A DNA stretch of 64,000 nucleotides from Variovorax jilinensis. Its GTDB lineage: Bacteria > Pseudomonadota > Gammaproteobacteria > Burkholderiales > Burkholderiaceae_C. This document shows positions 12,099 through 23,917 of this stretch, one piece after another. Below the pieces are notes generated by a model. It saw nothing but the letters and a program-made list of their open reading frames with translations. It had not been told where the DNA came from and ran no database searches. Position 1 is the stretch's first letter. Each line of letters begins with the position of its first letter. The stretch is taken from assembly GCF_030316885.1 (NCBI RefSeq), contig NZ_JASZYQ010000002.1, positions 871,098 to 935,097 of the forward strand, written 5' to 3'. The position numbers were made by a program, and so were the translations under genes.

Positions 12099-12235
12099 AA
12101 GCAGGCCCAGATCTGGTCGATCAGCGTGACCATGAAGGCCGGCCGCGTGTAGAGCGCGAAGACGCCGGCCAGCACCAGCGCCGCGCCGGCCCAGCAGCCG
12201 GCGCGTACCAGGCGATCGCGGGCGTTGCTCGACAT
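12095..12235 (-). CDS. 46-residue single-pass membrane protein
   Basis: MSSNARDRLVR is followed by a hydrophobic helix (CWAGAALVLAGVFALY, about residues 14-29) and a short tail ending DQIWACF. It is shorter than usual annotation cut-offs. Support comes from its tight packing: it begins 9 bases after the MFS transporter stop and ends in a four-base overlap with the methyltransferase start. Small proteins of the DUF2970 type in related genomes have a similar look, but I am not sure of that assignment. Confidence 0.7.
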   Translation of the reverse strand: MSSNARDRLVRAGCWAGAALVLAGVFALYTRPAFMVTLIDQIWACF

Positions 12236-12244
12236 GGCGGGTTC

Positions 12245-13465
12245 TCAGGCCGGCTGCAGCCGCGGCGACCGCACGATGGCGCTCTCGCGGATCGGCAGGT
12301 TGATCAGCGCCGCGAAGACGCCGAGCGCGATCGCGATGTACCAGACCAGGTTGTAGTTGCCGTTCAGGTCGTACAGGTAGCCGCCGAGCCAGACGCCCAG
12401 GAAGGAGCCGACCTGGTGGCTCAGGAAGACGAAGCCGGCCAGCATCGACAGGTGGGCGACGCCGAAGATCTGCGCCACGATGCCGCTGGTGAGCGGCACC
12501 GTCGACAGCCACAGGAAACCGATCACGCCCGCGAACACGTAGACCGACAGCGGCGAGATCGGCACCAGCAGGAAGGCCGCGATGGCTATGGCCCGGCCCA
12601 GGTAGATGGCGGCGAGCAGCTTGCGCTTGGCCAGCCGGGCGCCGAGCGAGCCTGCGATGTAGGTGCCAAAGATGTTGAACAGGCCGATCAGCGCCAGTGC
12701 GTAGCTGGCCACCTGGGGAGCCAGGCCCTGGTCGCGCAGGTAGCTCGGCATGTGGACGCCGATGAACACCACCTGGAAGCCGCAGACGAAGTAGCCCGCC
12801 ATCAGCAGCGCGAAGCTCGGGTACCTGAAGGCTTCCTGGACCGCCTGCAGGATGGTCTGTTCGCGTGGCGCGTTGCCGGCCGCGAGCCGGGGCTCGCGCA
12901 GCCAGAAGGCCAGCGGCACGATCAGCAGCACGAGCGCGGCCAGCACCAGCAGTGCCGAGTGCCAGCCCATCCGCATGATCAGCTGGCCTTCCACCGGCAC
13001 CATGAGGAACTGGCCGAAGGAGCCGGCCGCCGCCGCCACCCCCATGGCCCAGGAACGCCGCTCGGCCGGAATCTGGCGCCCGATGACGCCGTAGATCACG
13101 GCGTAGGTGGTGCCGGCCTGGGCGGCGCCGATCAGCACGCCGGCCGTCAGCGCGAAGGTGAGCGGTGTGGGCGACAGTGCCATGCCGGCGAGCCCCAGCG
13201 CGTAGAGGAGCGCCCCTGCGAGCAGCACGCGGAAGGCGCCGAGCTTGTCGGCCAGCATGCCCGCGAAGACGCCGATCACGCCCCAGGAAAGGTTCTGGAT
13301 CGCGATCGCGAGCGAGAAAACCTGGCGCGACCAGCCCTGTTCCTGGGTGATCGGCTGCAGCCACAGGCCGAATCCGTGGCGGATCCCCATCGAGAGGGTG
13401 ACGATCATGGCGCCGCACAGGAGCACCCGCTGGACGCTCAATGGCTGGCTGGAGGTGGAGGTCAT
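12245..13465 (-). CDS. MFS transporter, monocarboxylate/oxalate-formate type
   Basis: The 406-residue protein has about twelve hydrophobic segments and an MFS loop between helices 2 and 3 (GMLADKLGAFRVLLAGALLYALG). The opening SMGIRHGFGLWLQPITQEQGWSRQVFSLAIAIQNLSWG resembles the oxalate:formate / monocarboxylate branch. The substrate cannot be read from the sequence. It heads a minus-strand unit with the 46-residue protein and methyltransferase, and is divergent from parE. Confidence 0.85.
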   Translation of the reverse strand: MTSTSSQPLSVQRVLLCGAMIVTLSMGIRHGFGLWLQPITQEQGWSRQVFSLAIAIQNLSWGVIGVFAGMLADKLGAFRVLLAGALLYALGLAGMALSPTPLTFALTAGVLIGAAQAGTTYAVIYGVIGRQIPAERRSWAMGVAAAAGSFGQFLMVPVEGQLIMRMGWHSALLVLAALVLLIVPLAFWLREPRLAAGNAPREQTILQAVQEAFRYPSFALLMAGYFVCGFQVVFIGVHMPSYLRDQGLAPQVASYALALIGLFNIFGTYIAGSLGARLAKRKLLAAIYLGRAIAIAAFLLVPISPLSVYVFAGVIGFLWLSTVPLTSGIVAQIFGVAHLSMLAGFVFLSHQVGSFLGVWLGGYLYDLNGNYNLVWYIAIALGVFAALINLPIRESAIVRSPRLQPA

Positions 13466-13541
13466 GGCCGAAAATGTATCGAAAAGGCGGCCGGCCTGCT
13501 GTCACGGCGGTGCCGGCGATTGTTGATATTTTCCGCCTTCA

Positions 13542-13568
13542 TTGATGCGCGCCGCCGAAGCCTAGAAT
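13542..13568 (+). promoter_or_regulatory. Candidate promoter for parE, placed for a leaderless transcript
   Basis: TTGATG (13542-13547) and TAGAAT (13563-13568) form a promoter-like pair with a short 15-base spacer. The -10 ends eight bases before the parE ATG, so the transcript would begin at or beside the start codon; no Shine-Dalgarno precedes it. Confidence 0.4.
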
Positions 13569-13576
13569 CCCGCGCC

Positions 13577-15557
<1,981 letters not shown>

Positions 15558-15577
<20 letters not shown>

Positions 15578-16391
15578 AACCCTGTTGCTCGCGGCGCTGT
15601 TGTCATGGCTGCCGGCGCTCCAGTCTGCGCGCGCGGCCGACATCTACGGCTACCTCGACGAGAAGGGCGTTGCGCATTTCGCCTCCGAGAAGATCGACGA
15701 GCGCTACCAGCTGTTCTTTCGCGGCGGCCAGAGCTTCGACACGGCCAACGGCGTCGGCCCCCTGGGTCGCGGCGCCCGGGGCATGATCGACGGCAAGGTG
15801 CCGCCGGCCTCGCAGGCCCTGCTCGCGCTGTTCGAGGCCTCGCCGAGCTACAAGCCGGCCAAGGGCGCGCTGCGCGAGGCTGCGCGGCGGCATTCGATCG
15901 ACTACGAGCTGTTGCAGGCGCTGGTGGCGACCGAATCGGGCTTCGACGCGCGCGCGGTGTCGCCCAAGGGCGCCCTGGGACTGATGCAGCTGATGCCCGC
16001 CACAGCGCAGCGCTACGGCGTCGCCGGCGACCGGAAGACCTCGCTCGAGGAAAAGCTGTTCGATCCGCGCATCAACGTCGCCACCGGCTCGCGTCACCTG
16101 AGCGAGCTGATCGCGATGTATCCGGGCCGCCTCGAGCTGGCGCTGGCGGCCTACAACGCGGGCGAGGGCGCCGTGCAGCGCGCCGGCAACAGGATTCCCG
16201 ACTACCGCGAGACGCAGAACTACGTCACGACCGTGCTGCAGCTCTACGCCTACCTGAAACCGAGCGCGGCCCTCGGCCGCGGCAAGTCGCCCGGCCGCAT
16301 CAAGATGGAACTGGTGCCGCGGGGCGGCGCCGTCGGACGTGGCAACATGCCGTCCGGCCTCGGCCCGACGCCGAGCACGCCGACCGAATGA
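15558..16391 (+). CDS. Exported lytic transglycosylase (SLT domain)
   Basis: The 277-residue protein has a signal peptide (RTLLLAALLSWLPALQSARA) and then a short ADIYGYLDEKGVAHF segment of the DUF4124 type. The C-terminal SLT domain has its catalytic glutamate in LVATESGFDARAVSPKGALGLMQLMPATAQRYG, plus LALAAYNAGEGAV. It should cleave peptidoglycan glycan strands in the periplasm. ATG 15558 is preferred; GTG at 15549 is an alternative. The start is inside the end of parE, so translation is probably coupled. Confidence 0.9.
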
Positions 16392-16451
16392 ACTCCGCCG
16401 CGGCAGCCGCCAACGGCTGCCAGCCGAACTCCCCTTCAATCTGAATCTCCC

Positions 16452-18836
16452 ATGGACTCCCAACCCTCGCTCGATCTGCAGAGCCCCGAAGACGACGGCG
16501 CCCTGACGCTCGCCGACTACGCCCAGACCGCCTACCTCGAATACGCGCTCAGCGTGGTCAAGGGCCGCGCGCTGCCGGACGTCAGCGACGGCCAGAAGCC
16601 GGTGCAGCGGCGCATCCTGTATTCGATGTCGCGCATGGGCCTGGGCTTCGGCGGCGCCAACGGCACCGTCGGTGCCAAGCCCGTGAAGAGCGCGCGCGTG
16701 GTCGGCGACGTGCTCGGCCGCTTTCATCCGCACAGCGACCAGGCGGCCTACGACGCGCTGGTGCGCATGGCGCAGGATTTCTCGCAGCGCTATCCGCTGG
16801 TCGACGGGCAAGGCAACTTCGGCAGCCGCGACGGCGACGGCGCGGCGGCGATGCGATACACCGAGGCGCGCCTCGCGCGCATCACGAGCCTGCTGCTCGA
16901 CGAGATCGACGAAGGCACGGTCGACTTCATCCCCAACTACGACGGCTCGACCGAGGAGCCGCGCCTGCTGCCCGCGCGGCTGCCGTTCGCGCTGCTCAAC
17001 GGCGCGAGCGGCATCGCGGTGGGCCTGGCGACCGAGATTCCGAGCCACAACCTGCGCGAGATCGCCGATGCCTGCGTGGCGCTGATCAAGTCCAACGGCA
17101 AGCTTTCCGAGGAAGAACTGCTGGCGCTGGTGCCGGGCCCCGACTTCCCCGGCGGCGCGCAGATCATCAGTCCCGCGGCCGACATCGCCGAGGCCTACCG
17201 CACCGGCCGCGGCTCGCTCAAGGTGCGCGCGCGCTGGAAGATCGAGGAGCTCGCGCGCGGCCAATGGCAGCTGGTGGTCAACGAGTTGCCCCCTGGCGTC
17301 AGCACGCAGAAGGTGCTGGAGGAGATCGAGGAGATCACCAACCCCAAGATCAAGGCCGGCAAGAAGGCGTTGAGCACCGACCAGACCCAGCTCAAGGCCG
17401 CGATGCTGTCGGTGCTGGACGTGGTGCGCGACGAGTCGAGCAAGGATGCGCCGGTGCGGCTGGTGTTCGAGCCCAAGACCTCGCGCATCAGCCAGGACGA
17501 GTTCATCACCACGCTGCTCGCGCAGACCTCGCTCGAGAGCTCGTCCTCGATCAACCTCACGATGGTGGGCATCGACGGCAAGCCGACCCAGAAGTCGCTG
17601 CGCCAGATGCTCAACGAGTGGATCGCGTTCCGCGAGATCACGGTCGAGAAGCGCTCGCGCCATCGCCTGGGCAAGGTGCAGGACCGCATCCACATCCTCG
17701 AGGGCCGGCAGCTGGTGCTGCTCAACATCGACGAGGTGATCGCGATCATCCGCGCGGCCGAGGACCCGAAGGCGGCGCTGATCGCCCGCTTCGCGCTCAG
17801 CGAGCGGCAGGCCGAGGACATCCTCGAGATCCGGCTGCGCCAGCTGGCCCGGCTGGAAGCGATCAAGATCGAGCAGGAGCTCAAGGGCCTGCGCGAGGAC
17901 CAGAAGAAGCTCGAGGAAATCCTCGGCAGCCCGGCCGCGCTGCGGCGCCTGCTGGTCAAGGAGATCGAGGCCGACGCCAAGAGCTTCGAGGACCCGCGCC
18001 GCACGCTGATCCAGGCCGAGAAGCGCGCGGTGGCCGAGGTGCGGGTGGTCGACGAGCCGGTCACGGTGATCGTCTCGCAGAAGGGCTGGGTGCGCACGCA
18101 GAAGGGCTGGGCCAGCGAGCGCGCCGCGGGTGCGGCCGCGCCCGAATACAGCTTCAAGTCGGGCGATGCGCTCTACGGTGCCTTCGAATGCCGCTCGGTC
18201 GACACGCTGCTGGTCTTCGGCACTGCCAAGGACAAGGGCGTGCGGGTCTACAGCGTGGCCGTGGCCTCGCTGCCGGGCGGTCGCGGCGACGGTCAGCCCG
18301 TGACCACGCTGATCGACCTCGACAGCGGCACGCACGTGGCCCACTACTTCGCGGGGCCGGCCGGCGCCAGCCTGCTGCTCTCGAACACCGGCGGTTACGG
18401 CTTCATCGCGGCGGTCGAGAACATGATCTCGCGCCAGCGCGGCGGCAAGGCCTTCATCGACGTCGGCGAGGGCGAGCAGCTGTGCCGGCCCTCGCTGGTC
18501 GGCGGTGCCGGCGGCGCCGAGCCGCTGCCTGCGGCCACGCACGTGGCCTGCGCATCGACCGGCGGTCGCATCCTGACCTTCGAGATCGCGGAACTCAAGG
18601 CGCTGCCCAAGGGCGGCCGCGGCCTGACGCTGATCGATCTCGAACCCAAGGACACGCTGGCCGGTGCCGCGGCCTACACGCGCAGCGTGCGCATCGAGGG
18701 TGTCGGCCGCGGCGGCAAGGAGCGCGAGGAGACGCTCGAGATCCGCACGCTCAACAATGCGCGCGCGGCGCGGGCGCGCAAGGGCAAGGCGGCCGATCTC
18801 GGCTTCAAGCCGAGCGGCGTCGTGCGCGTGCTCTAG
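16452..18836 (+). CDS. parC: DNA topoisomerase IV subunit A
   Basis: ParC is the DNA-cleaving subunit of topoisomerase IV. The 794-residue protein shows [26 protein letters not shown], the quinolone-pocket region [23 protein letters not shown], and the active-site tyrosine in AMRYTEARL. The coiled coil is around [29 protein letters not shown], and beta-pinwheel blades follow in the C-terminal third. It lies 60 bases after the transglycosylase gene. Confidence 0.96.
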   Translation: MDSQPSLDLQSPEDDGALTLADYAQTAYLEYALSVVKGRALPDVSDGQKPVQRRILYSMSRMGLGFGGANGTVGAKPVKSARVVGDVLGRFHPHSDQAAYDALVRMAQDFSQRYPLVDGQGNFGSRDGDGAAAMRYTEARLARITSLLLDEIDEGTVDFIPNYDGSTEEPRLLPARLPFALLNGASGIAVGLATEIPSHNLREIADACVALIKSNGKLSEEELLALVPGPDFPGGAQIISPAADIAEAYRTGRGSLKVRARWKIEELARGQWQLVVNELPPGVSTQKVLEEIEEITNPKIKAGKKALSTDQTQLKAAMLSVLDVVRDESSKDAPVRLVFEPKTSRISQDEFITTLLAQTSLESSSSINLTMVGIDGKPTQKSLRQMLNEWIAFREITVEKRSRHRLGKVQDRIHILEGRQLVLLNIDEVIAIIRAAEDPKAALIARFALSERQAEDILEIRLRQLARLEAIKIEQELKGLREDQKKLEEILGSPAALRRLLVKEIEADAKSFEDPRRTLIQAEKRAVAEVRVVDEPVTVIVSQKGWVRTQKGWASERAAGAAAPEYSFKSGDALYGAFECRSVDTLLVFGTAKDKGVRVYSVAVASLPGGRGDGQPVTTLIDLDSGTHVAHYFAGPAGASLLLSNTGGYGFIAAVENMISRQRGGKAFIDVGEGEQLCRPSLVGGAGGAEPLPAATHVACASTGGRILTFEIAELKALPKGGRGLTLIDLEPKDTLAGAAAYTRSVRIEGVGRGGKEREETLEIRTLNNARAARARKGKAADLGFKPSGVVRVL

Positions 18837-18844
18837 GAGGCGCC

Positions 18845-19030
18845 ATGGACATCGGAATCATCGGCGTGGTGATCGCGGTGGCGAGCGGTCTTTGCAGCTT
18901 TGCGCTCGGCCGCTGGATCACCAACAAGCGGCGGCAGAAGAAGGCCGACCAGGCGCGAGCCGCGGCCGAGGCCGGCCAGAGCAGGCAGGTGCGCCGCGCG
19001 AACCAGAGGCAGCGGCAGCGCCGGAGCTAG
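18845..19030 (+). CDS. 61-residue membrane-anchored basic protein
   Basis: MDIGIIGVVIAVASGLCSFALGRWITNKRRQKKADQ begins with one transmembrane helix (about residues 3-22). The rest is strongly basic and arginine-rich (RRANQRQRQRRS), predicting an N-out anchor with a cytoplasmic nucleic-acid-like tail. AGGAGG at 18835-18840 overlaps the parC stop codon and is well spaced to the ATG at 18845, strong evidence that it is translated. Function is unknown. Confidence 0.75.
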   Translation: MDIGIIGVVIAVASGLCSFALGRWITNKRRQKKADQARAAAEAGQSRQVRRANQRQRQRRS

Positions 19031-19060
19031 CCACGGCCGGCTGCGTCGCGACGACAGGCG

Positions 19061-20179
19061 CTATTTCAGCCCCTGCCACCAGCGCACGTTGCTGCGCGGC
19101 TGACCGATCGTCAGCACCTCGCCGATGACCGGGGTGGCGAGAGAGATGTTCCTGCTCTCCGACAGGTCCGCGATGCGATCCAGCGGGTCGTGCCAGGTGT
19201 GGAAGGCGAGATCGAAGGTGCTGTTGTGCACCGAGAACAGCACCTTGCCACGCAGGTCCTCGAAGGCCCGAACGCTTTCCTCGGGCGTCATGTGGACCGC
19301 GGGCCAGTAGGCGTCGTAGGCGCCGTTCTCGATCAGCGCGAGGTCGAAGCCGCCGAAGCGTTCGCCGATCTCGCGGAAACCCTTGAAGTAGCCGGAATCG
19401 CCGCTGTAGAAGATGCGCTGGTCGCCGCTCTGGATCACCCACGAGGCCCACAGCGTGCTGTCGCGGTCGCTCAGCGAGCGGCCCGAGAAATGCTGCGCCG
19501 GTGTCGCGGTCAGTTCGACGCCGTCGAACTTCGCGCTCTGCCACCAGTCGAGCTCGGTCACGCGGTCGGCCGGCACGCCGAGCTCGACCAGCCGCGCCTT
19601 GACGCCGAGCGGCGCGAAGTAGCGCTGCACGCGCTGCGCCAGGTACTCGATGGTCGCGACGTCGAGGTGGTCGTAGTGGTCGTGCGAGAGGATCAGGCCC
19701 TCGATCGGGGGCAACTGCTCGAGCGCGATCGGCGGCGGGTGGAAGCGCTTGGGGCCCAGCCACTGGAAGGGCGACACGCGTTCGCTGAAGACCGGATCGA
19801 TCAGCCAGAACTTGCCGCGCAGCTTGAGCAGATGCGACGAATGGCCCAGGCGCACGATGTGGTTGGCCTGCGCGTCGAGCGCCTCGAGTTGCGCCGGGGT
19901 CAGCGATTGCACCGGGATCGGATCGACCGGCACGGTGTCGGTCTTGTTGCCGAAGAAGAAGCGCGACCAGATCGTCCAGGTGCCGGCCGAAGGCTTGGCG
20001 TCGGGGTTCGGCGGGTTGCGGAAGCCGCAGTCCCGGAACTGCGGCGAGGCCGCATAGGACGACTCGCAGGCACCCTGGCTCGCGCAACTCGCCAGCAGGG
20101 CGCCCAGTGCCACGACGAGGGGCGGCAGCCAGCGCGGGCGGGCCTTCGGGGCGGGGGCGTGGAGGTGCGCGGCGGACAT
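19061..20179 (-). CDS. MBL-fold lipoprotein, NAPE-PLD / UlaG-like hydrolase
   Basis: The 372-residue precursor has a basic N-terminus, a hydrophobic segment and lipobox LASC (Cys32), so it should be anchored on the periplasmic side. The hydrolase domain has VRLGHSSHLLKLRGKFWLIDPVFSERVSPFQW, the metal motif LSHDHYDHLD, TPAQHFSGRS, FYSGDSGYFKGF and a final HTWHDP. This pattern is typical of the group that includes N-acyl-phosphatidylethanolamine phospholipase D and UlaG. A phospholipid substrate is plausible but unproven. It is divergent from the patatin gene. Confidence 0.87.
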   Translation of the reverse strand: MSAAHLHAPAPKARPRWLPPLVVALGALLASCASQGACESSYAASPQFRDCGFRNPPNPDAKPSAGTWTIWSRFFFGNKTDTVPVDPIPVQSLTPAQLEALDAQANHIVRLGHSSHLLKLRGKFWLIDPVFSERVSPFQWLGPKRFHPPPIALEQLPPIEGLILSHDHYDHLDVATIEYLAQRVQRYFAPLGVKARLVELGVPADRVTELDWWQSAKFDGVELTATPAQHFSGRSLSDRDSTLWASWVIQSGDQRIFYSGDSGYFKGFREIGERFGGFDLALIENGAYDAYWPAVHMTPEESVRAFEDLRGKVLFSVHNSTFDLAFHTWHDPLDRIADLSESRNISLATPVIGEVLTIGQPRSNVRWWQGLK

Positions 20180-20319
20180 GACGGAAGTGCTTTCTGTTCT
20201 GTTGGAGGTGCTTCGCCGGGCGCCAGCTTAACCGCCGCCGGGGCGCGAGGCATAGGCCGTTCGAGCCATTGATGGATCGGGCCGGCCATGAAATATTGAC
20301 GCGAACCACAAGGACCTGC

Positions 20320-23300
20320 ATGGACGAGACCATCCAGAAGCTGGTGGCCGAGCGTCGGCGCGCACTCCACGGCACCGACGACGGCCGGCGGCCCTGGGGC
20401 CTGGCACTGTCGGGCGGCGGCATTCGCAGCGCGACCTTCTGCCTCGGCCTGATCAAGGCGCTCGCGGCGCGCCGGCAACTGCTCAAGTTCGACATCGTGT
20501 CCACCGTCTCGGGCGGTGGCTACATCGGCTCGGCGCTCGGCCGTCTGTGCCACGACGCCGGCTCGCCCGACGAGGTGCGCCAGATCGAGGAGGCGCTCGG
20601 CGACGTAGACCGCGCGCGCTTCGGCTGGTGGCTGCGCGCCAACGGCCGCTATCTGATTCCCGGGGGCCTGCGCGACACGCTGTTCGCTGCCGCGCTGTAC
20701 CTGCGCAACCTGCTGGCAACCCACATCGAGCTCGCGATCGCGGCCAGCCTGATCGGCATGGTGCTGGCGGCCACCAACCTGCTGCTGTGGGACGCCGTGT
20801 TTCGCGCGGTCGACCTCAACAGCGTGCCGCCCGACGCGGTGGTGCGATCGACCCAGGTCGATGCGCTGCAGTTCCTGCGGCTGTCGGTGGAGTGGGCCAC
20901 GCAATGGCCGACGCTCTGGTTCACGCTGATCGGGCCGTTCATCGCCTCGGTCGTGCTGGCCTGCGCCTACTGGTCGGTGAGCGACAAGCCGTCGACGCGG
21001 TCGATATTGCTGCAGATCGCGATGTGGCTGGCGCTCGGCATCGGTGCCGCCTGGGTCGGGCCCAAGCTGATGCTGCGCTACAGCGGGCCGCCATGGCTGG
21101 CGCCGGCCTTCGAGATGTTCGCGGTCTGCTGGGTGGTGGCGCTGCTCTGGGTGCTGTATCGAAGCCGCCGCCAGACGCCCCCGGCGCTGCGCAACGAACT
21201 GACCGACCGGCTCGCCTCGGTCATCAACGCGGCGCTGCTGATCGTGATGCTGGGGCTGCTGGACCGCAGCGCCTGGTGGCTCGCGGCCGAGAGCCAGGAG
21301 CAGCGCATCTCGTACGGCGCCGTGCTGCTGGTGGCCGCGGCGATCCTGCGCGGCGTGCTGCCGATGCTGCTGTCGCATCGGCAGGAACTGCCGGGCATCG
21401 GCAAGACGCTGGTGATGACGCTGGCCAGCATGCTCGGACTGGCCCTGGCCTTCTGCCTGGCCGCCTGGTGGGTGGGCGTGGTCTATGCGGCGGTGCTGCT
21501 GCCGGTGTTCACGCCGGCCGGGCTGGACTTCATGCGCGGCTGGGCCTGGCTGGGCACCATCGCCGTGATCATCGGCGTCTATGCGCTGGTGACCGGGCGC
21601 AACTTCGCCTTCCTGAACGCATCCTCGCTGCACATGTTCTACAAGGCGCGCATCGTGCGCGGCTACCTCGGCGCGGCCAATGCGCGGCGCCTCGGCGCCC
21701 GGCCGATCGACAAGGTGTCGGGGCTGGAGCCGCCCGACGTGCCGGTCGGCGAGGTCGACGCGCACGACGACATCTCGCAGCTGCGTTATGCGCCGCACGT
21801 GCACGGGGGTCCGGTGCACCTGGCCAACGTGTGCATCAACCAGACCCACGACACCAAGGAGCGGCTCTTCAATCGCGACCGCAAGAGTCAGCCGATGACC
21901 ATCGGCCCGCTGGGCTGGATGCAGGCCGGCGGCGCCCAGTGGACGCAGGCGCACGGCGATGGCGCGCTCTCGCTCGGCGCCTGGGCCGCCATCTCGGGCG
22001 CGGCCTTCGCGCCCGGCCTCGGACGGCTGACCAAGCGCGGCATCGCCGCCCTCTCGGTCTTCGCCGGGCTGCGCCTGGGCTACTGGTGGAACAGCGCCGA
22101 GGCCGGCGTCATGCAGCGCGGCGCGGTGGTGCATGCCAATCCGCTGCTCATGAAGACGCGCTTCATGCTGCTCGAATGCTTCGGCGCCTTTCCGGGCAGC
22201 AGCTCGGCCAACTGGTACCTGAGCGATGGCGGCCATTTCGAGAACACGGGCGCCTATGCGCTGCTCAGGCAGGAGGCCGCGCTGATCGTGATCGCCGACT
22301 GCGGCGCCGATCCGGACTACCGCTTCTGCGACCTCGAGATCCTGATCCGCCGCGCCCGCATCGACCTCAATGCCGAGATCGTGTTCATGAAGCCGCGGCC
22401 CGACGCCGAGTGGACGCACCTGGGCGCTTTCGGTTCGCTCAACGACCTGGCCTCGCCGACCAGCCAGGCCTGCCTGGCGCTGGCGCAGGTGCGCTATGCG
22501 AGCGGTGCCACCGGACAGATCGTGCTGGTCAAGCCCAACGTGTCGGCCTCGCTGCCGGTCGATCTGGTCAATTTCAAGGCCGCCAATCCCCTGTTCCCGC
22601 AGCAGCCGACCACCGACCAGTTCTTCGACGAGGCGCAGTGGGAGAGCTACTTCCGCCTCGGCTCCGAGATCGGCTTCCGGCTCGACGACGAGCTGCTCGA
22701 GCACGTGGCCGCCGGGGCGCCCGGCCTGTTCGTGGTCGACGACGGCCAGCCCGATGCCAGCCCGCGCAGCGCCAGGCCCGGCGACAAGGACAGTGCGGCG
22801 GCGGCCGCGGTCGGCTCGATGAGCCGGCTGCAGGCGCGCGTGCTGAAGGCCGGCGCGGTGACCGCCTCGATCGGCATCGGTACGGCGGCCACCTTCGGCG
22901 TCGCGGCCTGGCAGGGCATCGACAGCTGGCGCTCGCAGCGGGCCGACCAGGAGAAGTCCGAGAACAGCGCCTTCAAGGACCTGACCGAGCGCTGGGCCCA
23001 CCTGCGCACCGCGGGCGGTGGCGATGCGCCGGCCCTGCTTGCGGCCGAGCTGCTGCGCACCGGCGACCTGCTGTGCCGCGAGGGCAGCGACAACTTCATG
23101 GCCAAGTTCAGGCTCTCGGTGCGCATGGTCGACGATGCCAAGCAGGCCTGTGCGGGCGAGGCGGCGGGCCAACGCACGCCAGCCTGCACGCGGCTGCTCG
23201 ATGCCGGCAACGGCATCGACTGCCTGCAGCCGGCGCAGGCACCGCCGTGCGCGCCGCGCTATTGGGCGCGCGACTACAGCGGCCAGACCGGCTCCAAGCA

Positions 23301-23817
23301 GAACTGCAGCGGCATCCTGCCCGAGCCGTTCGCGCTCGCGGTGTGGCTGCGCGAGCGCGTCACCGGGCAGCGCATGGTGCGCGTGGTGACCGGTCCGCCG
23401 GCGCCCGCCGCCCAGCCGCCGCTGCCCGATGGCTCGCCCGCCCCCGTGCCGGCGCCGATCGCCCGCGATGCCTGCGAGGGCGCAGTCGTGTACATCCTCA
23501 CCTATGGCACCGCGCTGCGCGACAAGGCGCGTGCCTGGCGCGGACCGTGGCGCGAACTCGGCGCCTCGGTGCCACCGATCGAGGACGTGCTGAGCACCTC
23601 CCGGCGTGCCGGCCGGGCGCCGCCGGTCGGCCACGAAGCGCCGACCGTGGTCATCCGCGAGGAATCCTCACGCGCCTGCGCGGTGGCGCTGACGCAGACC
23701 GCGGCCTCGCCGACCGGTCAGCCCTGGGCGATCAAGCTGCTGCCGCGTCCGACCAAGGCCGACCCCGGGGCCATCGAGGTCTGGCTGCCGCGCATCAAGG
23801 ACGCCTACATGCCCTGA
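20320..23817 (+). CDS. Very large membrane-embedded patatin-like phospholipase
   Basis: The 1165-residue protein opens with the patatin oxyanion motif LSGGGIRSATF (about residues 30-40). The nucleophile elbow is TVSGGGYIG with Ser64, cPLA2-like because the glycine two before the serine is missing. About eight hydrophobic helices fill residues 125-450. The catalytic aspartate motif SDGGHFENTGAY is at about residue 636, so the dyad is split by a membrane insert. A further helix near 850 precedes a proline-rich tail. AAGGA at 20310-20314 supports ATG 20320. It is predicted to hydrolyse membrane lipids; the substrate is unknown. Confidence 0.85.
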   Translation: MDETIQKLVAERRRALHGTDDGRRPWGLALSGGGIRSATFCLGLIKALAARRQLLKFDIVSTVSGGGYIGSALGRLCHDAGSPDEVRQIEEALGDVDRARFGWWLRANGRYLIPGGLRDTLFAAALYLRNLLATHIELAIAASLIGMVLAATNLLLWDAVFRAVDLNSVPPDAVVRSTQVDALQFLRLSVEWATQWPTLWFTLIGPFIASVVLACAYWSVSDKPSTRSILLQIAMWLALGIGAAWVGPKLMLRYSGPPWLAPAFEMFAVCWVVALLWVLYRSRRQTPPALRNELTDRLASVINAALLIVMLGLLDRSAWWLAAESQEQRISYGAVLLVAAAILRGVLPMLLSHRQELPGIGKTLVMTLASMLGLALAFCLAAWWVGVVYAAVLLPVFTPAGLDFMRGWAWLGTIAVIIGVYALVTGRNFAFLNASSLHMFYKARIVRGYLGAANARRLGARPIDKVSGLEPPDVPVGEVDAHDDISQLRYAPHVHGGPVHLANVCINQTHDTKERLFNRDRKSQPMTIGPLGWMQAGGAQWTQAHGDGALSLGAWAAISGAAFAPGLGRLTKRGIAALSVFAGLRLGYWWNSAEAGVMQRGAVVHANPLLMKTRFMLLECFGAFPGSSSANWYLSDGGHFENTGAYALLRQEAALIVIADCGADPDYRFCDLEILIRRARIDLNAEIVFMKPRPDAEWTHLGAFGSLNDLASPTSQACLALAQVRYASGATGQIVLVKPNVSASLPVDLVNFKAANPLFPQQPTTDQFFDEAQWESYFRLGSEIGFRLDDELLEHVAAGAPGLFVVDDGQPDASPRSARPGDKDSAAAAAVGSMSRLQARVLKAGAVTASIGIGTAATFGVAAWQGIDSWRSQRADQEKSENSAFKDLTERWAHLRTAGGGDAPALLAAELLRTGDLLCREGSDNFMAKFRLSVRMVDDAKQACAGEAAGQRTPACTRLLDAGNGIDCLQPAQAPPCAPRYWARDYSGQTGSKQNCSGILPEPFALAVWLRERVTGQRMVRVVTGPPAPAAQPPLPDGSPAPVPAPIARDACEGAVVYILTYGTALRDKARAWRGPWRELGASVPPIEDVLSTSRRAGRAPPVGHEAPTVVIREESSRACAVALTQTAASPTGQPWAIKLLPRPTKADPGAIEVWLPRIKDAYMP

Positions 23818-23917
23818 GTTCACACCTTCGGTGGATGACGGGCGGCGCGGCGCGCGGTCCAATGCATCCAGCGGCGCGCCGCTGACGCCAGTGGCCGCCG
23901 CCGATCGGGAGAGGGCC

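Noticed and set aside
19900..23634. Long minus-strand open frame opposite the patatin gene
   Set aside because: It is the antisense shadow of a gene with clear patatin motifs and matching codon use; its own translation is low-complexity HRQ/G-rich.
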